This document shows positions 1 to 5,699 of a stretch of 7,344 bases of DNA, piece by piece (within the stretch, counting starts at the first letter, position 1; the number at the start of each line of letters is the position of its first letter). The DNA comes from Paludibacteraceae bacterium (GTDB taxonomy: Bacteria; Bacteroidota; Bacteroidia; Bacteroidales; Paludibacteraceae), in assembly GCA_947471245.1 (NCBI GenBank), contig CANIXM010000087.1, forward strand, positions 1 through 7,344. Direction: 5' to 3'. The position numbers and the translations under genes were made by a program. The notes under the pieces were generated by a model that worked only from the letters and a program-made list of their open reading frames with translations, searched no databases and was not told the origin of the DNA.

Positions 1-2
1 AA

Positions 3-491
3 ATGCTAAACATTGATTTTATCTGGATACATGACGCAGCTACGGTGCTCGAATCGACATTGGCACATTCGCTCAACGTAATCAAAACACCTACTATAGT
101 TGTTGAAATGGGAATTGGAATGCGTTTGACACTTGAATATGGCAATAGATTGGTAGAAGGGATATTAAATATGATGCATAAAATGGGAATGTGGAATGGT
201 CCAATTTCAAAAGAAATATCTTCGCCAGAATTATCCACCACGGGTAGTGTGTGCTTTATCAATGCAGAGGCTTCTGGGATAATTATCCCGACAGTGTCAC
301 ATTCGGTAAATATCAAAAAAGGCGGATTGTTGTGCCAAATAGTTGACCCATTTGAAGGTAAGGTGTTGCAAAACGTAGTGTCGCCTGTAGATGGACTCCT
401 ATTCACTTTGCGTACATATCCTGTGGTTTACGAAGGATCTTTGATAGCTAGAATTTTTAGTAAAAACAAACCAACTAGCGAAGGGATATGA
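3..491 (+). CDS. Succinylglutamate desuccinylase/aspartoacylase-family protein, C-terminal part (5' end outside window)
   Basis: This is the C-terminal half of a zinc-dependent amidohydrolase of the AstE/ASPA type (M14-like fold), a family that removes acyl groups from N-acylated amino acids or related amides. The frame is already open at the window edge, and the N-terminal zinc motif (HGxE) and the DLH motif lie outside. I infer that roughly 150-180 residues are missing, because the family is about 300 aa. The visible part has the VVEMG motif (visible residues 33-37), whose Glu is the usual catalytic base. It then has a C-terminal beta-rich, lipoyl-like barrel (about 75-155) with the signature DPFEGKV. 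It overlaps the next gene by 4 bp (ATGA), so the two are probably translationally coupled and may act as a pair. The substrate cannot be told from the sequence. The cytoplasm is the likely location. The Met at base 3 is probably internal, not the start. Confidence 0.8.
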   Translation: MLNIDFIWIHDAATVLESTLAHSLNVIKTPTIVVEMGIGMRLTLEYGNRLVEGILNMMHKMGMWNGPISKEISSPELSTTGSVCFINAEASGIIIPTVSHSVNIKKGGLLCQIVDPFEGKVLQNVVSPVDGLLFTLRTYPVVYEGSLIARIFSKNKPTSEGI

Positions 492-1414
492 AACAAGAAG
501 TGTTGTTTAGAATGAAATCACCCTATCGTGATGATTTCAAGATTCATGGATACAGATTTGGTGAAGGTGAAAAAACCATAGCAATAGTTGGCGCAATGCG
601 TGGCGATGAGGTACAGCAACAATTTATTTGCTCCCAAATAGTGAAAAATCTGATAGAATTAGAAGACGCTGGAAAACTTACACCAGGACATGAGATACTC
701 GTGATACCTTCTGCCAATCATTTTTCAATGAATATCAACAAGCGGTTTTGGGCGATGGACAACACCGACATCAATCGGATGTTTCCCGGTTACGAAAAAG
801 GAGAAACAACCCAACGCATCGCTGCTGCTATTTTTGAGCACGTAAGAGACTACAAATATGGCATTCAGCTCGCTAGTTTTTATATGCCGGGTGAATTCAT
901 TCCTCATGTTAGAATGATGGAGACTGGCTACCAAAATGTGAAATTAGCAAAAAACTTTGGTTTGCCTTATGTGCTGATTCGTAAGCCCAAACCCTACGAT
1001 ACGGCTGTATTGAATTTCAACTGGCAGATATTTGGGACGCAAGCATTTTCTATCTTTTCTGGAGAGACCGACACCATAAACAAAGAAACCGCCAAAATTG
1101 CATGGCTGTCAATCCTGCGGTTTATGAACAAGCTGAAAGTGATAAGTCTGCACTTGCATGAGGGATATAATTCAATGGTACTTAAAGATACTGACTTGGA
1201 AACCATCAAGTCCAATAGCTCGGGTATATTGTATTCCATGCACGGCGCAGGTGATGAAATAAAATGCGGTGATTTACTTGCAAAAATCCTAGACCCATTT
1301 ACTGGTGAAACACGCAGCAGCATATTTGCACCAATAAATGGCATGGTTTTCTTTGCTCACCACAAACCTTTGATTCACCAAAACACAGTAATGTTTAAAA
1401 TTGTAAGGTTTTGA
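488..1414 (+). CDS. Succinylglutamate desuccinylase/aspartoacylase paralogue with an altered zinc site (possible pseudoenzyme)
   Basis: Full-length 308-aa member of the same family as the preceding gene. The fold markers are kept: a GAMRGDE strand-loop (35-41), a substrate-pocket NRMFPG (96-101), PHVR (139-142), and a C-terminal barrel domain (about 240-308) with DPFTGE. The metal site is not kept. The first zinc-ligand His of HG(N/D)E is Arg38 (Glu41 remains), the DLH motif reads QLA (127-129), and the VEMG region reads FSGE (190-193), so the catalytic Glu appears displaced or lost. This alignment was made by eye. The gene starts inside the stop region of its partner (ATGA), which suggests coupled translation and a heteromeric complex in which this subunit could be structural or regulatory. 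Similar RGxE-type family members occur in other Bacteroidota as far as I recall, so this is a lineage form, not random decay. The reading frame is intact. Confidence 0.85.
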   Translation: MKQEVLFRMKSPYRDDFKIHGYRFGEGEKTIAIVGAMRGDEVQQQFICSQIVKNLIELEDAGKLTPGHEILVIPSANHFSMNINKRFWAMDNTDINRMFPGYEKGETTQRIAAAIFEHVRDYKYGIQLASFYMPGEFIPHVRMMETGYQNVKLAKNFGLPYVLIRKPKPYDTAVLNFNWQIFGTQAFSIFSGETDTINKETAKIAWLSILRFMNKLKVISLHLHEGYNSMVLKDTDLETIKSNSSGILYSMHGAGDEIKCGDLLAKILDPFTGETRSSIFAPINGMVFFAHHKPLIHQNTVMFKIVRF

Positions 1415-1546
1415 TGGCAGTGGGTTCGTTTTAGTAGCGCTGTAGCTTTAGCCCATCGTGATTTGCCAGCACAATTCTTTTAATCCTTCAGAACTTTCTC
1501 TGTCGCACATGTGTTTTAAATCTACAACCAACTAACTGAAACCATC

Positions 1547-2104
1547 ATGAACAAAACATCGAGATTAACAGCTGCTTTGCTAGCCATCTGCTCATTTTTT
1601 TCTTGCACCAAAGCTCAAACCAGTACGGTAAAAAGCTTTTATGAATTGAAGGCCAACTCTCTACAAGGCAAGGAAATAAGCATGGAGCAATATAAAGGAA
1701 AAGTGGTGGTGATCGTAAACACTGCCAGTAAATGTGGCTTTACTCCTCAATATGAAGGACTGGAGAAACTATATGTAAAATACAAAGACCGTGGACTGGT
1801 GATACTGGGTTTCCCATGTAACCAATTTGGGAGTCAAGAACCGGGTGATGCTAAGGCCATAGGTGAGTTTTGCAGCATCAACTATGGTGTAACTTTCCCC
1901 ATGTTCGAGAAAGTAGATGTAAATGGCAAGAACACCCATCTTCTATTCCTTTTCCTAAAATCCTCATTGGGTGGCACCATGGGCGATGACATCAAATGGA
2001 ACTTTACGAAATTTCTTCTTGACAAAAACGGCAAGCCTGTAAAAAGATATGGCTCGGTAACCAAGCCCGAAGACATCGAAAAAGACATTGTGGCATTGCT
2101 ATAA
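1547..2104 (+). CDS. Glutathione-peroxidase-family thiol peroxidase, predicted lipoprotein
   Basis: Protein of 185 aa that reduces H2O2 or organic hydroperoxides. It starts with a signal sequence ending in a lipobox-like FFSC (Cys20), so it is probably lipid-anchored outside the inner membrane. The GPx fold follows, with peroxidatic Cys63 in NTASKCGFTP, the FPCNQFG motif (89-95), and catalytic Gln97 in GSQEPG. Trp151-Asn152 (KWNFTKF) complete the tetrad. Cys109 (EFCSIN) sits where thioredoxin-dependent GPxs of plants and insects carry their resolving Cys, so thioredoxin-like proteins, not glutathione, are the likely reductant (inference). It is a Cys enzyme, not a selenoenzyme. The gene is monocistronic: 132 bp separate it from the gene upstream, and a strong terminator follows. 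The ATG is chosen because it gives a complete signal peptide. No Shine-Dalgarno is visible, as is usual in Bacteroidota. Confidence 0.93.
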   Translation: MNKTSRLTAALLAICSFFSCTKAQTSTVKSFYELKANSLQGKEISMEQYKGKVVVIVNTASKCGFTPQYEGLEKLYVKYKDRGLVILGFPCNQFGSQEPGDAKAIGEFCSINYGVTFPMFEKVDVNGKNTHLLFLFLKSSLGGTMGDDIKWNFTKFLLDKNGKPVKRYGSVTKPEDIEKDIVALL

Positions 2105-2130
2105 AATCCAAATCATTCTGTTCGTCAAAA

Positions 2131-2163
2131 AGCCGTTAGACCTTGTCTTTCGGCTATTTTTTT
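2131..2163 (+). terminator. Rho-independent terminator of the peroxidase gene
   Basis: AGCCG (2131-2135) pairs with CGGCT (2151-2155). Inside, AGAC (2138-2141) pairs with GTCT (2145-2148) around a 3-nt loop, with a TT/TT internal mismatch between the two helices. A run of seven T (2157-2163) follows. It begins 27 bp after the stop codon. Confidence 0.85.
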
Positions 2164-2200
2164 GTATTATAGCGCGCCATCGCCCCCGATATAATCGTTT

Positions 2201-2767
2201 TTATTTCAACGCATCATTATTCCATTTAATAGGGTTTGATAAAATATAATCCGAAATTTTCATATAGGACATTTCGTTTCGGATGATGTGTTCCCAATAA
2301 TTGCGTTGCCATAATTTACCGTCGAATGGTTGCCAACCACATTTTTTTACACCACGGATGTATTCATTGGTCGTCATGTTTTTAAACCAATCCATTGCAT
2401 CACCAATGGTTGCGCCATATTTTTTATTATCAATGCCATATTGGTTTTTGGGGTCGTTTTCGGGGCGCCGTGGGGGCACCCCTACGTGGGTGCCCAACGT
2501 TTTATTTTCAATAATACAATGAAAATGATTGGGCATCACCACCATCGCGTGACAACGTTTGTCGGGATATTTGTTTTCCAATTCATAAAACCATTTTTCA
2601 ACCATCCGTCCCGCATCATGCAATATCATCACCCCATTTTCTATTTTTCCAAACAAACAGGCACGATTTTGGGTGCAAATGGTAATAAAATACAGCCCCA
2701 CCTGCGAATAATCGTAACCTTTCAGGCGGATGCTGCGACGGTGGTGTTTGTCAGGGTTATAGGTCAT
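2201..2767 (-). CDS. REP-associated tyrosine transposase (RAYT, IS200/IS605-like Y1 family)
   Basis: Single-strand DNA transposase of the HUH/Y1 superfamily, 188 aa, about the normal length. The N-terminal signature RRSIRLKGYDYSQ is followed by ITICTQNR (28-35). The HUH metal motif is H81-F82-H83 within MPNHFH. The catalytic Tyr is inferred as Y174 in SDYILSNP, by alignment with Tyr115 of the E. coli REP transposase. RNYWEHIIRNE (155-165) is the typical preceding helix. All key residues are present, so the enzyme may be active. RAYTs are usually single-copy, domesticated transposases linked to REP palindromes, and a REP-like two-hairpin repeat lies about 50 bp upstream of the start. The middle of the gene (residues 92-103, GTHVGVPPRRPE) is encoded by a GC-rich palindrome that looks inserted. 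The gene is convergent with the peroxidase gene. Confidence 0.92.
   Translation of the reverse strand: MTYNPDKHHRRSIRLKGYDYSQVGLYFITICTQNRACLFGKIENGVMILHDAGRMVEKWFYELENKYPDKRCHAMVVMPNHFHCIIENKTLGTHVGVPPRRPENDPKNQYGIDNKKYGATIGDAMDWFKNMTTNEYIRGVKKCGWQPFDGKLWQRNYWEHIIRNEMSYMKISDYILSNPIKWNNDALK
2474..2495. repeat. GC-rich 8-bp perfect hairpin inside the RAYT gene
   Basis: GGGCACCC (2474-2481) and GGGTGCCC (2488-2495) form a perfect inverted repeat around a 6-nt loop CTACGT. A second self-complementary GGCGCC lies at 2464-2469. The block is much richer in G+C than the surrounding gene and codes for a Val/Pro/Arg-rich loop in a variable region between the HUH motif and the C-terminal Tyr helix. 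Both strands could fold. Confidence 0.7.
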
Positions 2768-2815
2768 TGGGTTTTATGGTAAATGATTAAATGAAAAACC
2801 TTTGCTTTCAATTTT

Positions 2816-2875
2816 TTGAATTTAATGTGGAAGTCTGGACACTTCTTTTTACTATGCCGTAGTGGCACACTAGTG
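2816..2875. repeat. REP-like two-hairpin repeat, copy 1
   Basis: About 48 of 60 bases match 3678-3737, gap-free, at a constant offset of 862. Hairpin 1 is GAAGT (2830-2834) with ACTTC (2841-2845). Hairpin 2 is TAGTG (2860-2864) with CACTA (2868-2872). A conserved linker TTTTTAC and GCCG lies between them. It sits just upstream of the RAYT start (2767), which is the usual place for REP targets of such transposases. Confidence 0.75.
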
Positions 2876-2928
2876 CGAGCAAAGGTTCCATTTGCATTTC
2901 TGTTCAATGAATAGCATTTCATCTATCC

Positions 2929-3519
2929 TCATTCCTTCAAAAGGAAATCCACACATAGTACTGATCCAAGAATAAGGCTCCTCTTAACCGCGTCCTTTTC
3001 CACTTGATTATCAATTGATAACACATAATTGTCGGCTGATGTGAAAAGTTCCTTACCCAATCCTGCCCATTTCTTGCTGATAGTAGCCAGTTCTACGTCC
3101 TCATTGGTGATTTTAAATTCCCATCCTATCAGATTTCCTTTTAAGGTGAATAGCCGATTGTTCATCATATCGGTTATGTCTATTTTTGCACCGCCTAGTC
3201 TAAACTTCCTTTGAAGTTGACCAATTTCTAGTCCATTTTGATCAAACACTGTGACAGGAGAAAAACCAAAAATAGACACTCCTCTTTTTACAGAAAAGAT
3301 TGGCTCCTCACGTATCGACATTACTTCCACATGAAAAGGTGTCATTATTTTATATTTTGTAAAACGAAAAATTTTGGTCAAAACACCCAACTGCATTTCT
3401 CGGCATATCATCACCATTTCGGAGGTCTCGGGATTATAAATGTCGTAGTTATTAGTTGCCTTCAATAGACCAATATGCTCTTTGATTAGAAAAAAATTGT
3501 TGTTAAGTAGTTTACTCAT
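2929..3519 (-). CDS. Scramblase/LURP-one-related protein
   Basis: Protein of 196 aa resembling the bacterial branch of the phospholipid scramblase / LURP-one (Tubby-like) superfamily. These fold as a 12-stranded beta-barrel around a hydrophobic C-terminal helix. Supporting motifs are TPFHVEV (60-66), SVKRGVSIFGF (75-85), KKWAGLGKELFTSADNYVLSID in the C-terminal third, and a terminal hydrophobic helix (about 180-193, LILGSVLCVDFLL). The biochemical function of the bacterial members is not established, and lipid binding or scrambling is only an inference from the fold. There is no signal peptide. The gene stands alone on the minus strand and is bracketed by the two REP-like repeats. Its upstream flank ends at the boundary of the integron cassette array. 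I see no strong Bacteroidota promoter in front of it. Confidence 0.78.
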   Translation of the reverse strand: MSKLLNNNFFLIKEHIGLLKATNNYDIYNPETSEMVMICREMQLGVLTKIFRFTKYKIMTPFHVEVMSIREEPIFSVKRGVSIFGFSPVTVFDQNGLEIGQLQRKFRLGGAKIDITDMMNNRLFTLKGNLIGWEFKITNEDVELATISKKWAGLGKELFTSADNYVLSIDNQVEKDAVKRSLILGSVLCVDFLLKE

Positions 3520-3677
3520 AATTTGTTGTTAGGTTGATGGGGTTTTCATTATTTTCAGCTAGTCGAAATTTTAAATCCTGTCAATCAAATCATACAGCAT
3601 TGGTAGAAACCTAGTTGTAAATCATTGTTTTTTTTTAAGGTAGATAGTTATAAACTAAAACTCGGTATTTCATTCAT

Positions 3678-3737
3678 TTGAATTGAATGTGGAAGTCTAG
3701 AGACTTCCTTTTACCACGCCGTAGCGAGACGCTATGG
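3678..3737. repeat. REP-like two-hairpin repeat, copy 2
   Basis: Second copy of the repeat at 2816-2875. Hairpin 1 is perfect: GGAAGTCT/AGACTTCC (3691-3708). Hairpin 2 is TAGCG (3722-3726) with CGCTA (3730-3734) around AGA. Relative to copy 1 (TAGTG/CACTA) both sides of the hairpin 2 stem changed together, so the structure is conserved where the sequence is not. It ends about 20 bp from the first attC site. Confidence 0.78.
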
Positions 3738-3757
3738 AGAACCTGAGGTGAGATTGA

Positions 3758-3889
3758 GCCTAACGTTCGCGGCTATGAAACGTAGGGGAATGCGTGCTTG
3801 CAAATGTATCAACCGATACAAACCTTGCCAGCGGGCTAAAATGTTGCATAACCACTTAAACCCCTATGTTTTATGAGCCGTTGTTGGGT
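3758..3889 (-). other. Integron attC recombination site 1 (132 bp)
   Basis: Read on the minus strand, R'' is ACCCAAC (3889-3883, fits RYYYAAC) and R' is GTTAGGC (3764-3758, fits GTTRRRY). Between them the plus-strand arms CGGCTATGAAACGTAGGGG (3770-3788) and CCCCTATGTTTTATGAGCCG (3861-3880) pair along their length with two G-T wobbles and one extrahelical G. The central spacers are 5 nt (3765-3769) and 2 nt (3881-3882). This is the known attC architecture, and the plus strand is the cassette bottom strand, which is the strand integrases recombine. The site begins 5 bp after the tam stop codon. The central loop shares AACCTTGCCAGCG (3821-3833) with attC 2. Confidence 0.88.
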
Positions 3890-4721
3890 GCATGTTACTT
3901 TTTTGCTACGAAAAATAATCTTTTAAATGAGAAAAGCACTTTTCCATTGTTTTGTAAAGGATAGTCTTGTTTAATCTTATCGAGTACAAGGCTTTCAAAT
4001 TGTTGTTTCTTATTATCGTCTGCAAGTCGCTCAAGATAGGGTTTTAATCCTGTTGACCGAATCATTTCTAAAATCGAAGATTGTGATTCCATAACGTGAT
4101 GATAATCTGTTGTCCAAATGTCAATCTTACTGAAGTATTTGGCCAAATGGTCATAATAATACGCAGCTGTATTGATAGTAAATAAATTATCAACTCCTTG
4201 AGTTGCAGCTATCCAATTACTTTGTCTCCCAATCTCTGAAATAGCCTTGCCTAAAGGCATATCAAAGAATAGGGGCAATTGAACTGCTAATACTCCAGAA
4301 TCATTTAATAAATCTGCAAATCTTTGCAATAGTTTATCATGATTAGGAATCCATTGAATAGTCGCATTTGAAAATACTAAATCAAATTTGTCGTTAATAT
4401 TATCCACCCCAGCATCAAATAAAATCCATTTTTGATTTGGATAATCATCAGTTGCTTTTTTAATCATTGCTGGTGAATTATCTGCACCAATAATCTCAGA
4501 TTCATGCCATCTATTATATAAAATCTGTGTACTATTTCCAGGGCCACAACCAATGTCAATAATCTTAGTAGGATTATTATAATCTATCCTTGCAACCAAA
4601 TCAATTGAAGGTTGAATACGCTCATTATCAAACTTTAAATACAAATCTGGATTCCAATCATTTTTACTCATATATTTCAATTTTAATTATCTCGTTTGCG
4701 GATTGTTGTAATTGCACCCAA
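3764..4721 (-). mobile_element. Integron gene cassette 1 (tam cassette, 958 bp)
   Basis: The bounds follow from the G/TTRRRY cleavage rule applied to the two R' boxes at 4722-4716 and 3764-3758. It holds one gene (tam) plus its own attC, with a 5' leader of about 50 bp. Gene and attC run in the same direction, as in normal cassettes. Confidence 0.8.
3895..4671 (-). CDS. tam: Trans-aconitate 2-methyltransferase (Tam)
   Basis: SAM-dependent class I methyltransferase of 258 aa that in E. coli methylates trans-aconitate, an inhibitor of aconitase, giving the monomethyl ester in the cytosol. It matches Tam closely from end to end: it opens with the DWNPDLYL block and has the SAM-binding IIDIGCGPGNST. 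SPAMI, NATIQW and VLAVQLPLF follow, then VDIW-like IDIWTTDYHHVM, TGLKPYL, and the closing DYPLQNNGKVLFSFKRLFFVAKK. The start is placed at the ATG at 4671 because E. coli Tam begins MSDWNP and this protein then begins MSKNDWNP; a TTG at 4680 in frame would add three residues. The stop lies 5 bp before an attC site, so the gene is the cargo of an integron cassette. It is visibly more AT-rich than leuB, consistent with acquisition. A GATAAT about 25 bp upstream of the start could be a -10 element, but the -35 match is poor. Confidence 0.9.
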   Translation of the reverse strand: MSKNDWNPDLYLKFDNERIQPSIDLVARIDYNNPTKIIDIGCGPGNSTQILYNRWHESEIIGADNSPAMIKKATDDYPNQKWILFDAGVDNINDKFDLVFSNATIQWIPNHDKLLQRFADLLNDSGVLAVQLPLFFDMPLGKAISEIGRQSNWIAATQGVDNLFTINTAAYYYDHLAKYFSKIDIWTTDYHHVMESQSSILEMIRSTGLKPYLERLADDNKKQQFESLVLDKIKQDYPLQNNGKVLFSFKRLFFVAKK

Positions 4722-4848
4722 CGGATGGCGGTATACGACGTGGGGGATGCCGTGAAGACGAACCTATCACCCGTTACGAACCTTGCCAGCGAGAACTGCG
4801 CTTGCAAATTGCGCTGAAACCCCCATGGCGTATGACCGCTTGTTAGCT
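4716..4848 (-). other. Integron attC recombination site 2 (133 bp)
   Basis: On the minus strand R'' is AGCTAAC (4848-4842; one departure from RYYYAAC) and R' is GTTGGGT (4722-4716; perfect GTTRRRY). The plus-strand arms GCGGTATACGACGTGGGGG (4728-4746) and CCCCCATGGCGTATGACCGC (4820-4839) pair with one G-T wobble, one mismatch, and one extrahelical G at exactly the same place as in attC 1. The spacers are again 5 nt and 2 nt. AACCTTGCCAGCG recurs at 4779-4791, the same 63-nt offset from the site start as in attC 1. The stop codon of the upstream gene (4843-4845) lies inside R''. Confidence 0.88.
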
Positions 4849-5256
4849 TGCGTTATTATTTTTATTTCCAAAAATGTATCCCAATATCAATGTAATTAAA
4901 GGAGTAATTATGCCCCACAAATCAACAATACTTATTGATTGACTATCTTTAGGCAGACAGATTAGCTTAAATGTAAAAATCACTCCTATTATCACAAGTA
5001 ATAATAACAAAATACCTGAAATATTTAATGCAGTAATATCGTGACCACCAAACAATCGACCAACCAATCCCAAATCCTTATCTTTTATCTCCTTTTCATG
5101 ATTTACTTTTAAATTCAACATCTCTTGCTCATGTCTATTGTTCTCCTTAATAATACTTTGTTCATGAGTATTATTAAGTTTAGTCTGTTGCAAAATCACT
5201 TGAGGATCCGTAAATCCAGTACCAGACTGATTAGGGTTTATGTAACTATTGTCCAT
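4843..5256 (-). CDS. Coiled-coil membrane protein with two C-terminal TM helices, second gene of cassette 2
   Basis: Unrecognised protein of 137 aa. A polar, Asn/Gln-rich N-terminus (1-28) leads to a charged helical stretch rich in His, Glu and Lys (about 30-62) that looks like a coiled coil. A Gly-rich hinge (62-71) follows, then TM1 (about 79-99, run of Leu/Ile/Val), a short polar loop (101-108), TM2 (about 110-129, ending ITLILGYIFG) and a short polar tail. There is no signal peptide. Both termini are probably on the same side of the membrane. The ATG at 5256 is chosen over the in-frame GTG at 5259 because AGGAGG lies 6 nt before the ATG. The start overlaps the upstream gene by 11 bp, so expression is coupled. 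The stop codon lies within the attC R'' box. The domain plan (helical stalk plus two TMs beside a soluble partner) resembles membrane effectors of small defence or stress systems, but this is inference only. Confidence 0.75.
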   Translation of the reverse strand: MDNSYINPNQSGTGFTDPQVILQQTKLNNTHEQSIIKENNRHEQEMLNLKVNHEKEIKDKDLGLVGRLFGGHDITALNISGILLLLLVIIGVIFTFKLICLPKDSQSISIVDLWGIITPLITLILGYIFGNKNNNAS

Positions 5257-5641
5257 CACTCACCTCCTTTTTCGACAAGTACCATGAGTAATTAAATATT
5301 TTATCAAATTTTTCTGTACCTATCGACGAAACTCGATATTTAATACTTAAAATCCGACCATCAACGGTTGCTACAGGTGTTAAATTAACATTACCTGTAT
5401 CATGAGAATTATCAAAGTTTATCAAGCTAAATTCCAAAAATGGTGGTTTAGATTCATTTTTAACCTCAATCTTAAAAGATTGGCCTTCAATTGCAGAGTC
5501 TTGAACAAATCGAAAAACAAACTTTAAGTCAATTTTTTCAAAGTTAAATTCAAACTCAATACAATTATTGTTATCAACGACAATTGTCCCACTATCAATA
5601 ATCTCATATTTATCAACAGTTATCTTTGGTTTTATATCCAT
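5246..5641 (-). CDS. Small uncharacterised beta-rich soluble protein, first gene of cassette 2
   Basis: Protein of 131 aa with no signal peptide or TM segment. Alternating hydrophobic/polar stretches suggest a beta-sandwich: ISSGTI-like IDSGTIVVD (15-23), a strand-rich IEFEFNFEKIDLKFVFRFV, then LINFDNSHDTGN, and a C-terminal block with GRILSIKYRV followed by NYSWYLSK. The pattern (SGT, NF-N--GTGN, GR-L---YRV, YSWYL) reminds me of the uncharacterised DUF6864 family, but I cannot confirm that. It is the promoter-proximal gene of a two-gene integron cassette and overlaps the membrane-protein gene by 11 bp, so the two products probably act together, for example a cytosolic sensor or regulator with a membrane partner (inference). 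Composition is AT-rich. The ATG at 5641 lies about 60 bp inside the cassette boundary and lacks a clear Shine-Dalgarno. Confidence 0.72.
   Translation of the reverse strand: MDIKPKITVDKYEIIDSGTIVVDNNNCIEFEFNFEKIDLKFVFRFVQDSAIEGQSFKIEVKNESKPPFLEFSLINFDNSHDTGNVNLTPVATVDGRILSIKYRVSSIGTEKFDKIFNYSWYLSKKEVSDGQ
5261..5268 (-). promoter_or_regulatory. Consensus Shine-Dalgarno for the coiled-coil membrane protein
   Basis: The minus strand reads AAAGGAGGTGAGTG before ATG at 5256, giving AGGAGG with 6-nt spacing, a near-perfect anti-16S match. It decides the start codon. No other gene here shows such a site, and Bacteroidota generally do not use strong ones. Confidence 0.75.
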
Positions 5642-5670
5642 TTTGAAGTTTTAAATTTTTAAATCCTAAT

Positions 5671-5699
5671 GTTATATCACAGTCGGTTTTATAATGCAA
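5671..5699 (-). promoter_or_regulatory. Candidate sigma70-type promoter at the start of cassette 2
   Basis: On the minus strand TTGCAT (-35, 3 of 6 consensus) is followed by 17 nt and TATAAC (-10, 5 of 6), with an extended TGA before the -10. The -35 begins a few bases inside the cassette boundary, and the -10 lies 30 bp before the first start codon. It fits the proteobacterial pattern, not the Bacteroidota TTTG / TAnnTTTG pattern. Confidence 0.4.

Noticed and set aside
994..1344. Open frame of 116 codons on the minus strand
   Set aside because: Antisense shadow of the desuccinylase-like gene, with no domain or initiation signal of its own.
1437..1490. TAGCTTTA and TTTG motifs upstream of the peroxidase gene as a promoter
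   Set aside because: Spacing between the possible -33 and -7 elements is wrong in every combination I tried.
2166..2195. ATTATA / TATAAT and ATCG / CGAT dyad downstream of the RAYT gene
   Set aside because: Short, interrupted and without a T run in the right place for a minus-strand terminator; likely chance in AT-rich sequence.
2330..2782. Open frame of 150 codons on the plus strand
   Set aside because: It lies antisense to the RAYT gene, whose HUH and Tyr motifs are clear; the plus-strand translation shows no recognisable domain.
4590..4817. Open frame of 75 codons on the plus strand
   Set aside because: It runs through the tam start and into attC 2 on the opposite strand; cassette genes run in the direction of their attC, and the composition is that of the folded site.
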